Virus record (IMG/VR): IMGVR_UViG_3300028595_000059
Location: 1-23,059 of that record
DNA from: a virus
Length of the DNA stretch: 23,059 nt
Strand: one strand, 5' to 3'
Shown: piece by piece, positions 6,648 through 14,301 of the stretch
Position numbering within the stretch: the first letter of the stretch is position 1
Layout of the letters: each line of letters opens with the position of its first letter
The notes under the pieces: model-generated
Seen by the model: the letters and a program-made list of their open reading frames with translations, nothing else
Databases searched by the model: none
What the model was told of the DNA's origin: nothing
Made by a program: the position numbers and the translations under genes

Positions 6648-7138
6648 TATATATCCGTCCAGTGTCCGTAATCAGTCCATCCACCGCTCACCAGCTTCAG
6701 TCCCATATATGAGTTTTGCGTCATGGTAACGCCGGCACTTGATTTCATCGTGACATATTCGCCCGCCGTCATGTATAACAGGTGTGTTTGCCAGAACCGT
6801 TGATATGATCCGAATACAAACTGGTTCGTGCCGTCCACCTGAAGCGTGAGCGTCGTCGCGCCGTTGAATTGCAGTATTCCGAAAAACTCATGCAGCCCTG
6901 TTTTGACGGCATATACCCGATCATCATTCGAGCCATCCCTGTACCCATCATAACCGCTAAGATCCGTATCGAATGTCAGATTGTTACCCGCGCCAATCGC
7001 GAGGTTCGTTGATTCAGACCCGCCGCCGTACTGGATCAGGTTGTAGTGGTTATCACGGTCATTGACGACTTCGATATTCCAGAGCGTCGCCGTAATCGGT
7101 GCGCCTGTTATCTGCGTCGATGGTGCAGTCCACGCCAT
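6647..7138 (-). CDS. Tail-associated beta-sandwich protein, paralog 4 (first in operon)
   Basis: About 163 residues from the ATG at 7138. An in-frame GTG at 7141 is possible, but the family start MAW favours the ATG, which overlaps the upstream stop as TGATG. It opens MAWTAPSTQITGAPITATLWN, the closest of the four to the widespread phage tail N-terminal motif. The core GYDGYRDGS...VKTGLHEFFGI corresponds to the D-x-Y / G-x-Y strands of its paralogs. It ends in an aromatic tail (WTDYGHWTDI) absent from the others, which might contact the next component. No enzymatic residues are recognised. Confidence 0.6.
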   Translation of the reverse strand: MAWTAPSTQITGAPITATLWNIEVVNDRDNHYNLIQYGGGSESTNLAIGAGNNLTFDTDLSGYDGYRDGSNDDRVYAVKTGLHEFFGILQFNGATTLTLQVDGTNQFVFGSYQRFWQTHLLYMTAGEYVTMKSSAGVTMTQNSYMGLKLVSGGWTDYGHWTDI

Positions 7139-7701
7139 CACTCACCCGCTTCCGGCTTCTTTTCTGCTGATGGTTTCTCTGGCTTTTCTTCAGCGTCCTC
7201 AATCTGAGGTATTTTCATTTCTGCCAATTCCTCAAGCGTTGGCGCTTTCTTGCCCTTGACCGGTTGTTTCTTTTTCTTCGGTTTAGCAACGATGCCGTGA
7301 GCCTCGTTCTCTTTGATCAGATCCGCAACCGTTTCCTTCTTTGCGTGCAACCAGTTCCGCGTTTTCGGATCAGGTCGTTTCATCAGAACCGCTTCGATCT
7401 CAGCATAGTTCTCAGGATAAACCACCGTCATCGCAAACCCGTCATTGCCTTCCATCATGCAATTCGGGCAAAAGAACGGCTCACCCGGTTCATGGATGAT
7501 CGGGTTGTCGCAGATAGGGCAGACCACCCGCCACGCGCTGTTTGTAATATCGGCGTATGCGTTGCCCCTCAGCCGCCAATTCGGCGTCCCGTTCCAGTTC
7601 GCTTTGCAGACGTGCGCCACGAAAGCGCGATAATTCCCGCCGAACTGCCTAACCGATTCCTGATCTCCTGCTCGTCTGATCTTCGTTTTCTTCACTGCCA
7701 T
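7138..7701 (-). CDS. Zinc-ribbon protein with lysine-rich linker, in the tail module
   Basis: A 187-residue protein with one four-cysteine zinc ribbon (C61-PI-C64 and C78-PN-C81). It is followed by a Lys/Pro/Glu low-complexity region (KPKKKKQPVKGKK near 140-152 and an E/K/P-rich tail). AAGGAG precedes the ATG. Zinc ribbons usually bind nucleic acid or proteins. Here the gene lies between the tail hub and the tandem fibre-like genes and overlaps the latter, which is unusual for a regulator. It could be a structural tail protein with a metal-stabilised knot, an assembly factor, or a misplaced regulatory gene. I do not recognise a named family. Confidence 0.5.
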   Translation of the reverse strand: MAVKKTKIRRAGDQESVRQFGGNYRAFVAHVCKANWNGTPNWRLRGNAYADITNSAWRVVCPICDNPIIHEPGEPFFCPNCMMEGNDGFAMTVVYPENYAEIEAVLMKRPDPKTRNWLHAKKETVADLIKENEAHGIVAKPKKKKQPVKGKKAPTLEELAEMKIPQIEDAEEKPEKPSAEKKPEAGE

Positions 7702-7711
7702 TGTTCGCTCC

Positions 7712-9265
7712 TTAACCTAAGTAACTCGTTTCACCAATTTCTGATCTACCCGGTACGCCAATCGCCCAGACCAGATACCGCTTCGCGTTCATCAGATGCC
7801 ACTTGACCGTCCAATCCTTTGCGCCGTCCTCAAGCGTGTGTTCTTCGCCCATGATAAAATAATCGTCCGAATTCGCCGTCTGCGTTTCTATCAGCGTGAT
7901 CCGGTCTCCAATCGTCCGGGTGATCGCTGCCGTCTTGAGCGTCGTGTTTTTGTACGGCTTGAGCGTCACCTGTGTTATATCACCTATCGGGTTGCGGTAG
8001 TTGCTGAGTTTGACCTTCGCAATCCTGGCGGCGGCTTCTGCGGTCGGCAGCAGTTGCGCCATGATCTGCAATGGTCGAGCGCCGTATGTGACGACATTCC
8101 CCGCGTCCTCAAGGAAATACAACTCAGCACCTTTGTCGGTCAGCTTGTTGTTGGATCGCTGGGTTGCCCCCGCTTGCAGGTATCCATCAGTCGTCACGTT
8201 GTTATTCGATACCGTCCACTCTGAGCCGTTCGCAAGGTGAACCGCCGTAACTGTGAAGTCCGCAGTCATATCAGCGCCCGATCCGTCATCCTCAGCGTTC
8301 GCCGTCCAGTCCGTTGTCGTCACCGGATCAATAGCGTCGGTTGTGCTGACCCGCTCATCACCGTCGCCCGTATAATTCATCGTGATCGTCACACTCTCGC
8401 CGAACCTCACGAGCATCGAGTTTTCCATCGTCGCCAGCGTAAAAGTTCCATCCTCGTCCAGCGTCCTCGGATTGTATTGGACGGTGATCTGGTTATAAAC
8501 ATCTTTGCCGTATGTATAACTCAGCCCGCTCATGCTTTCGTTGAATGTCTCATCGACGGTTGTGTCCAGATAAAAGTGGTTCTGGTTATAGAATGTGATC
8601 TTGCCGTCACGCCCTGTGAATAGCCAGCCCTGCTCACTATCCACGATATATTTCAGCGCATCATAAAGCCGGGTGAACTGCGTCGAGTTATCGAAAGCAT
8701 ACGGGAAAGTTTCGACGCCCGTTTCAGCGTTAAAGTACCCGCTAATCGATCCGAGATAAGTACTGATTCCCAATCCAGAGAAGCCAGCCACGCCCAGCAG
8801 CCAGACACCATCCGTCCCCGGAGGCAGTATGCTCGTGTTCACAAACAGATATGTGATCAGTTCATCAGCCGTCTTGTCGAGTTGAATTGCCGGGGCGATT
8901 GTGGCGCGTTGAGCGCGTTCCAGAAAGCCAGCCGTCGCCAGCGTGCAGGTCTTTTTCCCCATATACTGAAACGGATCAGGTTTGATCTCGTTGATCCATG
9001 CCGTATACATGCGCACGTCTGATCCATCGTTCACCACCACCCGGATCGGCAAACCCACATCAAGCCCGGCCAGCTTCGATGTGCTTTCAGGCGAGTATTT
9101 CAGATCGTCGTTTTTCATCATGAAAGTGCCATGCGCGGGCATTGGCATATTCTGGACTGTGTTCGTAAAGCCAACAGTCCACTTAGCACGGATCAGGTCG
9201 CACGTCACATCCGTCCAGGTTGTGCCGATCCGTATCTCTACCGTCCAATCAGGCAGAACCGTCAT
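7712..9265 (-). CDS. Distal tail / tail hub-like protein
   Basis: A 517-residue protein directly after the tape measure, with its ATG in a 4-nt ATGA overlap with the tape-measure stop. The N-terminus (WTVEIRIGTTWTDVT) and the segment GLPIRVVVNDGSDVRMYTAWI resemble the first beta-domain of distal-tail or gp27-like hub proteins. The middle, including LYDALKYIVDSEQGWLFTG with GKITFYN and later ITVQYNPR, matches the hub pattern found in siphovirus tail-tip proteins. It probably forms the ring at the tail end onto which the fibre-like paralogs attach. No peptidoglycan hydrolase motif is seen. Exact assignment (Dit versus Tal) is uncertain. Confidence 0.6.
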   Translation of the reverse strand: MTVLPDWTVEIRIGTTWTDVTCDLIRAKWTVGFTNTVQNMPMPAHGTFMMKNDDLKYSPESTSKLAGLDVGLPIRVVVNDGSDVRMYTAWINEIKPDPFQYMGKKTCTLATAGFLERAQRATIAPAIQLDKTADELITYLFVNTSILPPGTDGVWLLGVAGFSGLGISTYLGSISGYFNAETGVETFPYAFDNSTQFTRLYDALKYIVDSEQGWLFTGRDGKITFYNQNHFYLDTTVDETFNESMSGLSYTYGKDVYNQITVQYNPRTLDEDGTFTLATMENSMLVRFGESVTITMNYTGDGDERVSTTDAIDPVTTTDWTANAEDDGSGADMTADFTVTAVHLANGSEWTVSNNNVTTDGYLQAGATQRSNNKLTDKGAELYFLEDAGNVVTYGARPLQIMAQLLPTAEAAARIAKVKLSNYRNPIGDITQVTLKPYKNTTLKTAAITRTIGDRITLIETQTANSDDYFIMGEEHTLEDGAKDWTVKWHLMNAKRYLVWAIGVPGRSEIGETSYLG

Positions 9266-11232
9266 GCAGCCACCATCCCGCCCTCAATCACGCCCGCAGT
9301 CTGCAAAGCGTCCAGCGTTCCAGAAATCGCCCCGCGCCCGACCTCACGCCCATCGAGGATAACGGGGACGGTGATTGTCACCGACTGTGTACCGCCGCCC
9401 ATGCCTCCACCACCACCGCCGTTCGGTATGATCTGCCCGCCGACGCTTGGCACGAATAACTCCGGCCCTTCCTCGCCGACGACATACGGATGACCGGGCG
9501 TGACCGGGCCGCCTTCGGCAAGACCGCCCACCGCAATTTGTGGAATATACGGTATGCTCGTTGCACCACCAGCCCCACCGCCACCGCCTCCAAAACCCCC
9601 GCCAGAAACATTAACCTGGGCTGAATAAGTTCCTGCGATACTATCAAGCAATGATTTTATTTTCATCGCAGCGCCCAGCGCCTTATCGGTCTTTGCGATT
9701 ACTTCCGTGTACACACGCTGAGGCATTGTTGCCAGCGAGCCTTTGAGCTTACTGATTCCCCATTCTGCTGCCTCCGTATTGGCCTCGACCTCAATTTCAG
9801 CCGGTGATTCTTCCATGAGTTCAGCAATGCGATCCGCCGCATCATCTGCCATATCCTCAACGGCATCTTTTGCATTTTGAGCGCTCATCTCCATAGCCTT
9901 GAGACCGAGCGCCACGCCGTCAGCGCCGTTTTTCATATCCTGCAAGAGTTCTGCCGTCTGCTGTCCTGTCAGGTCAAAGCTGGCAAGTTCATTCGTCATG
10001 AATTGCCACGCTGACGCTGCCGCTTCTGCCTCTGGCGTTACAATCCCAAGCGCCCGCCCCATCTCAAGCAGTTCGCCAGTTGCCAGCCCGAAAGCCTCCG
10101 GTGATTCCGCAATCGCCCCGAACATATCTTCCATCCCAGGCATCCCGCCAAGCCCGAAGTCAATAGCGATTGAAACTTCCTGACGAGCGAGGGCTGCCGC
10201 TTGTTCACGAACAGCAGCCATCTGCTGAGTAATCTCGGCGTAGCTATACCCTAAATCTTCATTAGCCTGCGCCGCTTTCTTCGCCGCGCCTTCCTGCGCT
10301 CGAAGATCCGCAACAATCTCATTGTACATGCGCTCGTTCATGTGCAGGTTGCCCGTGAGCGCAATGACCGCCTGATCTGTATAATCAATGTTGCGCAGAA
10401 CGCGGGCTTGTTCGAGCCTGAATTCCTGATATGATCCCGTATTGGCAATAATATCCCGGCGCATATCACGCCAGACTTCACCGATGCCTCTCAGGTCTTG
10501 CGTTGCCTGTGCCGCACCGGTTGTTATGTCAGAGACCAGATTGATTGCCGGTTCCGCAATCTCGGCAAGCGCCTGACCAGCCGCCGCGCCCATATCCTGC
10601 ATGTCTGCCTCGATACGAGCCGCCGCCCCGCCAGCGTCATTCATAATGTCGCCGAACTGATCCGCCGTCGATGTGGCAATCTCCATCGTCGCCTGCAAGA
10701 AAGCCATCTCACGAGTTAAGCCGGGAACCGCCGCCTGCAATTCTGCAATCCGTGTCCTGACCTGCGCGGAGGATATACCGAAGGTGTCCAACCGTTGGAC
10801 ACTCATATTTGATAGCAACAGCGCAAACTGATCCGCCGCCTGCCCCGCGTTCAATCCCTGAAATACACCGCCAAGCGTTGCCGCGACACGCGCCATCTCA
10901 GCAGCTTCGGTTGATGTATTAGCTAGCCCCATCGAGAGGAACTTGGCAGACACCTGCATAGCATCCATCTGAGACATCGTTCCCGCCGTTGCCTCACCAA
11001 CCGCCTCGATATATTCGTCAGCGTTCCCACCTGATAAAGCATCCAGCGCCTTTTCAGCGCGGGTTGAAGCCACGCCCATCTTGATCAGTTCGCGAGTATA
11101 CTTTGAGACCGCACCAGCAACCGCCAACTTCGCAACGCCCTTAAGCGCTCCCGCGAGTTTGCCAAGCTGGTTAGTTACCTGCCCCTCACCAGATGCCGAT
11201 ATTTTTACTTCTGCGCTTGCAACCGTTGTCAT
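9262..11232 (-). CDS. Tail tape measure protein
   Basis: A 656-residue, alanine-rich, largely helical protein. The N-terminus (VKISASGEGQVTNQLGKLAGALKGVAKLA) and the region about 90-215 with repeated A/G/M-rich helices match the phage tape-measure N-terminal domain. A Gly-rich hinge (GGGFGGGGGGAGG) near residue 555 precedes the typical C-terminal segment GGPVTPGHPYVVGEEGPELF. It spans the tail lumen and sets tail length; at roughly 1.5 angstrom per residue it implies a tail near 100 nm (family rule of thumb). No lysozyme or peptidase domain is seen. It starts immediately after the gp10-like stop. Confidence 0.85.
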   Translation of the reverse strand: MTTVASAEVKISASGEGQVTNQLGKLAGALKGVAKLAVAGAVSKYTRELIKMGVASTRAEKALDALSGGNADEYIEAVGEATAGTMSQMDAMQVSAKFLSMGLANTSTEAAEMARVAATLGGVFQGLNAGQAADQFALLLSNMSVQRLDTFGISSAQVRTRIAELQAAVPGLTREMAFLQATMEIATSTADQFGDIMNDAGGAAARIEADMQDMGAAAGQALAEIAEPAINLVSDITTGAAQATQDLRGIGEVWRDMRRDIIANTGSYQEFRLEQARVLRNIDYTDQAVIALTGNLHMNERMYNEIVADLRAQEGAAKKAAQANEDLGYSYAEITQQMAAVREQAAALARQEVSIAIDFGLGGMPGMEDMFGAIAESPEAFGLATGELLEMGRALGIVTPEAEAAASAWQFMTNELASFDLTGQQTAELLQDMKNGADGVALGLKAMEMSAQNAKDAVEDMADDAADRIAELMEESPAEIEVEANTEAAEWGISKLKGSLATMPQRVYTEVIAKTDKALGAAMKIKSLLDSIAGTYSAQVNVSGGGFGGGGGGAGGATSIPYIPQIAVGGLAEGGPVTPGHPYVVGEEGPELFVPSVGGQIIPNGGGGGGMGGGTQSVTITVPVILDGREVGRGAISGTLDALQTAGVIEGGMVAA

Positions 11233-11571
11233 CTATAATCCCACCCGTCTAAATGCCTGTCTCAATATCTTCAACCATTGAACCTTTTTAACCGCCGGTC
11301 TGAGATAGGGTTGAGCAGGATAATTCGGGTTCGACGTGCCATATTCGACATAAGCCGCATAGTGCATCGAAGCCCTTACATATCCCACATTCCCCTGAAC
11401 CTCACGGCTGATCGAAGCCCTCAAAGCGCCCGTATCAACCGGCACATCCTGACGGGCGCTGTTAAAGACGCTTGTTGTCGCCGCGTCGATGATATAGGGT
11501 GTGAGCGTTGGCATCCTTGAGATCACCGACCTCAACACCGTATCGTTGACATTAACTTCGATTTCTGGCAT
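11233..11571 (-). CDS. HK97 gp10-like tail/neck protein
   Basis: A 112-residue protein with the family signature: an N-terminal helix, then ARQDVPVDTGALRASIS, YAAYVEYGTSN and PYLRPAV. HK97 gp10-like proteins act in head-tail joining or tail completion. They usually lie between the head-closure and tail-terminator genes; here the gene sits between the tail assembly chaperone and the tape measure. The ATG lies inside the end of the chaperone frameshift extension (20-nt overlap). The ribosome-binding site is weak, so translation is probably coupled. Confidence 0.75.
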   Translation of the reverse strand: MPEIEVNVNDTVLRSVISRMPTLTPYIIDAATTSVFNSARQDVPVDTGALRASISREVQGNVGYVRASMHYAAYVEYGTSNPNYPAQPYLRPAVKKVQWLKILRQAFRRVGL

Positions 11572-11791
11572 TTCTTTGTTTCGTCCTTGTGCGCCCTATC
11601 TTGTCGATTGCGTCCTCGATGCTCATATACTCATGCAGATCCCCAAGCGACAAATTATCTATGTATTCCAATGTCCAGCCCGTTTCCTTCACGATCCGCC
11701 ATCTCAGCGTCGCCCACCATTCCGCCCGTGTGTTCGGCGCTCTGGCAATCGCAGAGAGGTAGATGTTTCGGCTCAGGCTGTGATCAGCACT
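11552..11791 (-). CDS. Tail assembly chaperone T extension (expressed by -1 frameshift)
   Basis: This frame has no start codon of its own but reads 79 residues in the -1 frame after the slippery heptamer at 11791-11797. It begins SADHSLSRNIYLSA and contains AEWWATLRWRIVKETGW and LGDLHEYMSIEDAI, then a basic end and TAA. The W/R-rich pattern and position right before the gp10-like and tape-measure genes fit the T half of lambda-type G/GT chaperones. The GT fusion would be about 172 residues. A stop in this frame upstream (TGA across GTT GAT, about 60 nt before the G stop) confines the shift to the end of G. Confidence 0.7.
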   Translation of the reverse strand, partial: SADHSLSRNIYLSAIARAPNTRAEWWATLRWRIVKETGWTLEYIDNLSLGDLHEYMSIEDAIDKIGRTRTKQRNARNRS

Positions 11792-12069
11792 AAAGGGTCG
11801 ATTATGAACCGGTAAAGCATCGAAAGCATGACCTGGTGATCAACGTAGGCGAGGTTCTTGACCTTCGTTTTAGTCAGCCCGAAAGCGGACACAATCAGAT
11901 TGTCAAGCATCGCTTCTTTCTTTTCGTCGTCATCCTCAACCTGCCATGCCCGGATGTCGCCGCGTTTCAGCGTTTTGCCGTCGAAATGCACAACGGTCTC
12001 GCCGTCTTGCAGGGTGTACCCATCCTCAAAGAATACCTGTAATTTGCGCTCACGCTCTTTCTCGTCCAT
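11773..12069 (-). CDS. Tail assembly chaperone G
   Basis: About 98 residues from the ATG at 12069, preferred because GAGG lies 5 nt upstream and the previous stop sits in the spacer. The frame extends to 12135 without a better start. The protein is acidic and helical (MDEKERERKLQVFF...), with a C-terminal LAYVDHQVMLSMLYRFIID. It is placed exactly where lambda-like phages encode G, upstream of the tape measure. G binds the tape measure and, together with the frameshifted GT, recruits major tail subunits during assembly. The last codons hold the slippery sequence. Confidence 0.65.
   Translation of the reverse strand: MDEKERERKLQVFFEDGYTLQDGETVVHFDGKTLKRGDIRAWQVEDDDEKKEAMLDNLIVSAFGLTKTKVKNLAYVDHQVMLSMLYRFIIDPLVLITA
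11791..11797 (-). promoter_or_regulatory. Programmed -1 ribosomal frameshift site CCCTTTA
   Basis: The minus strand reads C CCT TTA in the G frame, a perfect X XXY YYZ heptamer, 15 nt before the G stop codon. Slipping to CCC TTT enters the T frame, which is open for 80 codons. The arrangement matches the conserved G/GT frameshift of tailed phages. Confidence 0.7.
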
Positions 12070-12071
12070 CT

Positions 12072-12305
12072 TTACCTCGACTTTACCCATTCGTAAGTTT
12101 TCATCGTCGTCTCGCCCCTGCTCACATCCACCCATTTGTAGGGATATGGCAAAGGCGGGAGGTCTGCACCGCCCGCCATCGTTATCCTATCAGGCATCTG
12201 CTCCACAAACTCGGCGGGCAATGTATAAGTCGCCTGACTGTCCATGCTCAACGCAACGGCTTTTAATAGCTCGAAGATCGCGTCGAGTTTTCTATGTATC
12301 TTCAT
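12072..12305 (-). CDS. Small protein between major tail protein and chaperone
   Basis: A 77-residue protein starting MKIHRKLDAIFELLKAVAL, an amphipathic helix, followed by a Pro/Tyr-rich region (LPPLPYPYKWV) and a basic end. The start overlaps the major tail stop by 1 nt and its stop lies in the ribosome-binding region of the chaperone gene, so it is a genuine member of the operon. I do not recognise a family. Its place suggests a tail-assembly accessory. Confidence 0.5.
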   Translation of the reverse strand: MKIHRKLDAIFELLKAVALSMDSQATYTLPAEFVEQMPDRITMAGGADLPPLPYPYKWVDVSRGETTMKTYEWVKSR

Positions 12306-12706
12306 CAGAATGTGTTTTCGGTTACGTCTCCACTGAACTGAACGCCGATGGTATAAGTCACAATGTCGTCGTATGTGTAATCCTCATCAAAGGACTGCAC
12401 GATTGCGTTGACCGTGATCTTGCGCTCACCGGCTGTGCTTCCCTCTGGCCCGATGATCAGACTGCCTTCGTCACCGACTGACATCAACTGCGGAATGTCG
12501 GTTGCGCCAACATCGTCAGTCTGCGCCAGGAAGGTCAGCGTTGCCGTGCCATCCTTGAGCGTTGTCAGATAAGTGCGACTGTCATCGCAGGCCGTAGTGC
12601 TGTCAACCAGCCCGATCTCTTTACTCAGAGACATCGTGCGATAAAAGCAGTTCACCTGAGTACCAGCGAAGCTGATATAAAGATTTTTACCTGTAAATTC
12701 TGCCAT
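12305..12706 (-). CDS. Major tail (tube) protein
   Basis: A 133-residue beta-rich protein with AAGGAG before the ATG. Sequence such as GKNLYISFAGTQVNC, TRTYLTTL-like DSRTYLTTLKDGTATLTF and YDDIVTYTIGVQFSGDVT fits the compact tube-forming fold of siphovirus major tail proteins. Position supports this: after the tail terminator and before the chaperones and tape measure. It would assemble as stacked hexameric rings around the tape measure. It is slightly short for the family but keeps the terminal strand that ends in SGDVT. Confidence 0.7.
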   Translation of the reverse strand: MAEFTGKNLYISFAGTQVNCFYRTMSLSKEIGLVDSTTACDDSRTYLTTLKDGTATLTFLAQTDDVGATDIPQLMSVGDEGSLIIGPEGSTAGERKITVNAIVQSFDEDYTYDDIVTYTIGVQFSGDVTENTF

Positions 12707-12720
12707 GTTTTACTCCTTGA

Positions 12721-13134
12721 TTATCCTGCCAGCCTGATCCGATAGTCAGCGCCGATGTTATAGACCCGCACGCCGTCATTCGGAAGTTCCGCAAACGAAA
12801 TCCCCGTCTCACGGCTTACCCAATAGACCGTCCAGCCTGTGACCGTGATGTCCTGCTGGATCATCCGTGTCTCAACCCTCGCGGCTATCGCGGAAGCCTC
12901 GGCGCGTGTCGTTGCCATCGCCTTGATCTGCCAGAGTTCATCGAGCGTCCTGTTTCCAGACACCAGATTCAACTCCTGCGGGGCAACGGCATCATAAACG
13001 ATATAAGGGAACTTCGTACCCGAAGGCGCAAGCCCCTCATATATCGCGTCGGTCTCAGACAGCAGCGCCGTAAGCACCGCGTCACCTGCCAGCCATTGAT
13101 AGATCGCCGGGCCGGTGTTTGTAGCGTTAGCCAT
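12721..13134 (-). CDS. Tail terminator / completion protein (DUF3168-like)
   Basis: About 137 residues from the ATG at 13134. A GTG six bases upstream is possible, but GGGGTGA lies close before the ATG. The protein opens with IYQWLAGDAVLTALL and IYEGLAPSGTKFPYIVYD, and continues LWQIKAMATTRAEASAIAARVE, the helix-strand pattern of DUF3168 tail-completion proteins such as lambda gpU. It ends with a strand, VRVYNIGADYRIRLAG. It caps the tail tube for joining to the head. Overlaps the end of the head-closure gene. Confidence 0.7.
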   Translation of the reverse strand: MANATNTGPAIYQWLAGDAVLTALLSETDAIYEGLAPSGTKFPYIVYDAVAPQELNLVSGNRTLDELWQIKAMATTRAEASAIAARVETRMIQQDITVTGWTVYWVSRETGISFAELPNDGVRVYNIGADYRIRLAG

Positions 13135-13504
13135 CGTCACCCCCGGTCAATCTCTCAACGACACACCGCTTATAAACAGGCCACTGGTGATCGATGACAA
13201 CATTCTGGACGCGATACAACTCGCCCTCTATCTCTGCCGTGTCATTCTCGGCGATTTCTTGATCCACCGAGACATGAAGTATCATCTCATACTGGGAAGT
13301 GATGCGCCCAGAATTGTTAGCCATCGGAGCCACCATGCGCTTGTTCGTCAGCGTGCAGGGTACATTCGAGCCGATGACCGTATTGGTCACAGACACGCCC
13401 CCGCTGCCATCGTTGCCTTCTATCTTGCGCGTCAAAACGCATGACTGGCGCATAAGCTCCAGCCCCTTCGCCTCGACGTAATCAACAGACCAGCCCCGGA
13501 TCAT
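13127..13504 (-). CDS. Head closure / head-tail joining protein
   Basis: A 125-residue beta-rich protein: SCVLTRKIEGNDGSGGVSVT..., ITSQYEMILHVSVDQEI, DTAEIEGELYRVQNVV and YKRCVVERL. This strand pattern, including the dihydroxy-like IEGELYRV segment, is typical of phage head-closure or joining proteins (SPP1 gp16 or lambda FII class). It is encoded between the adaptor group and the tail terminator, where such genes usually lie. Start and stop overlap neighbours by 1 and 8 nt. The exact subfamily is unresolved. Confidence 0.6.
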   Translation of the reverse strand: MIRGWSVDYVEAKGLELMRQSCVLTRKIEGNDGSGGVSVTNTVIGSNVPCTLTNKRMVAPMANNSGRITSQYEMILHVSVDQEIAENDTAEIEGELYRVQNVVIDHQWPVYKRCVVERLTGGDDG

Positions 13505-13914
13505 TATGTCGGAACCTGAATTCCTGGCACACAGAACGCCAATTTGATATTCGTCGCGGTCTCGCCAATCCCAACAAGCACCGGGTAATCATCGCCCGCA
13601 TAAGCGTCCGCAGTGATACCCCCGGCAGTCGCCGAAGAATGGTAGATCGTGCCGATCACCGTCACACCGCCGATGTCAATAGTTCCGGCGGTCTGTACAA
13701 CCCCCGGCTGCCCATCAGCACCTCCCGTCAGGGCAATGCCCACCGGCGTATCCTCGGTGATTGCGTCCTGCGCATCGACGAGCTTCCACTCGTTATCGCT
13801 TGAATCCTCGTAAACGAGTTGCCCGGCTGTGATGGTCGCGCCAAACACAACCTCACTTGTTACTGCATCCGTCTGTTTTTCAACATTCGCAGCAGTCACT
13901 GATATATCTGCCAT
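13504..13914 (-). CDS. Decoration-like beta protein in connector region
   Basis: A 136-residue protein with GAGGAGG before the ATG. It is rich in Ala, Gly, Thr and Val with short strands (FGATITAGQLVYEDSSDNEWKL, TPVGIALTGG, AGTIDIGGVTVIGTIY). The pattern, a small-residue beta-barrel with an ITAGQLVY strand, resembles DUF2190-type capsid decoration proteins. Such genes usually lie nearer the major capsid gene; here it separates the adaptor from head closure. It also resembles the 148-residue protein upstream of the capsid gene in composition, so the phage may carry two decoration-like proteins. Confidence 0.45.
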   Translation of the reverse strand: MADISVTAANVEKQTDAVTSEVVFGATITAGQLVYEDSSDNEWKLVDAQDAITEDTPVGIALTGGADGQPGVVQTAGTIDIGGVTVIGTIYHSSATAGGITADAYAGDDYPVLVGIGETATNIKLAFCVPGIQVPT

Positions 13915-13926
13915 GTTTCCTCCTCA

Positions 13927-14301
13927 TTATTCGCCATACGTAGACACGTCAGGATCTTGGTCGCTGTCCTTGCGATAAGAATAGACGACCTGCGGCGTGG
14001 CTGAAATCCCTGTGGGGCTGACCCCAAGCTCATTCGCCACATCCCGCCTCAGTCTCCTGAAATGCTCGAAAGCGTCACCATAGTTAACACTGATCCAATC
14101 CGCCGAAAAGTCCGGGTCTGATAGCTTCGTGAGGATGTGATTGAACGCTTTCATCGTCGCGCCAGCCACAGATCCCTCAGCCGTCAGCAGGTAGTCAATC
14201 GTCTCATCATGCAGGAAGAAAGCGTTCTCATCCGTGTCGCCTGTGTATAAGCGCACCTGATCTTTGTCTGTGCTGACGTTTATATCAAACGAAAAGCTCA
14301 T
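13927..14301 (-). CDS. Head-tail adaptor protein
   Basis: A 124-residue mostly helical protein: KDQVRLYTGDTDENAFFLHDETIDYLL, then AGATMKAFNHILTKL and AFEHFRRLRRDVANEL. The start (short beta, then DxxRLyiGDtD) and helical bundle match HK97 gp6 / SPP1 gp15-type adaptors that bind the portal ring from below. Its ATG overlaps the stop of the zinc-finger/SAP gene by 4 nt (ATGA). Confidence 0.7.
   Translation of the reverse strand: MSFSFDINVSTDKDQVRLYTGDTDENAFFLHDETIDYLLTAEGSVAGATMKAFNHILTKLSDPDFSADWISVNYGDAFEHFRRLRRDVANELGVSPTGISATPQVVYSYRKDSDQDPDVSTYGE

Noticed and set aside
5167-7138. Diversity-generating retroelement acting on the tandem paralogs
   Set aside because: No reverse transcriptase or template repeat is visible in the window, and the copies differ throughout rather than at adenine-derived positions.
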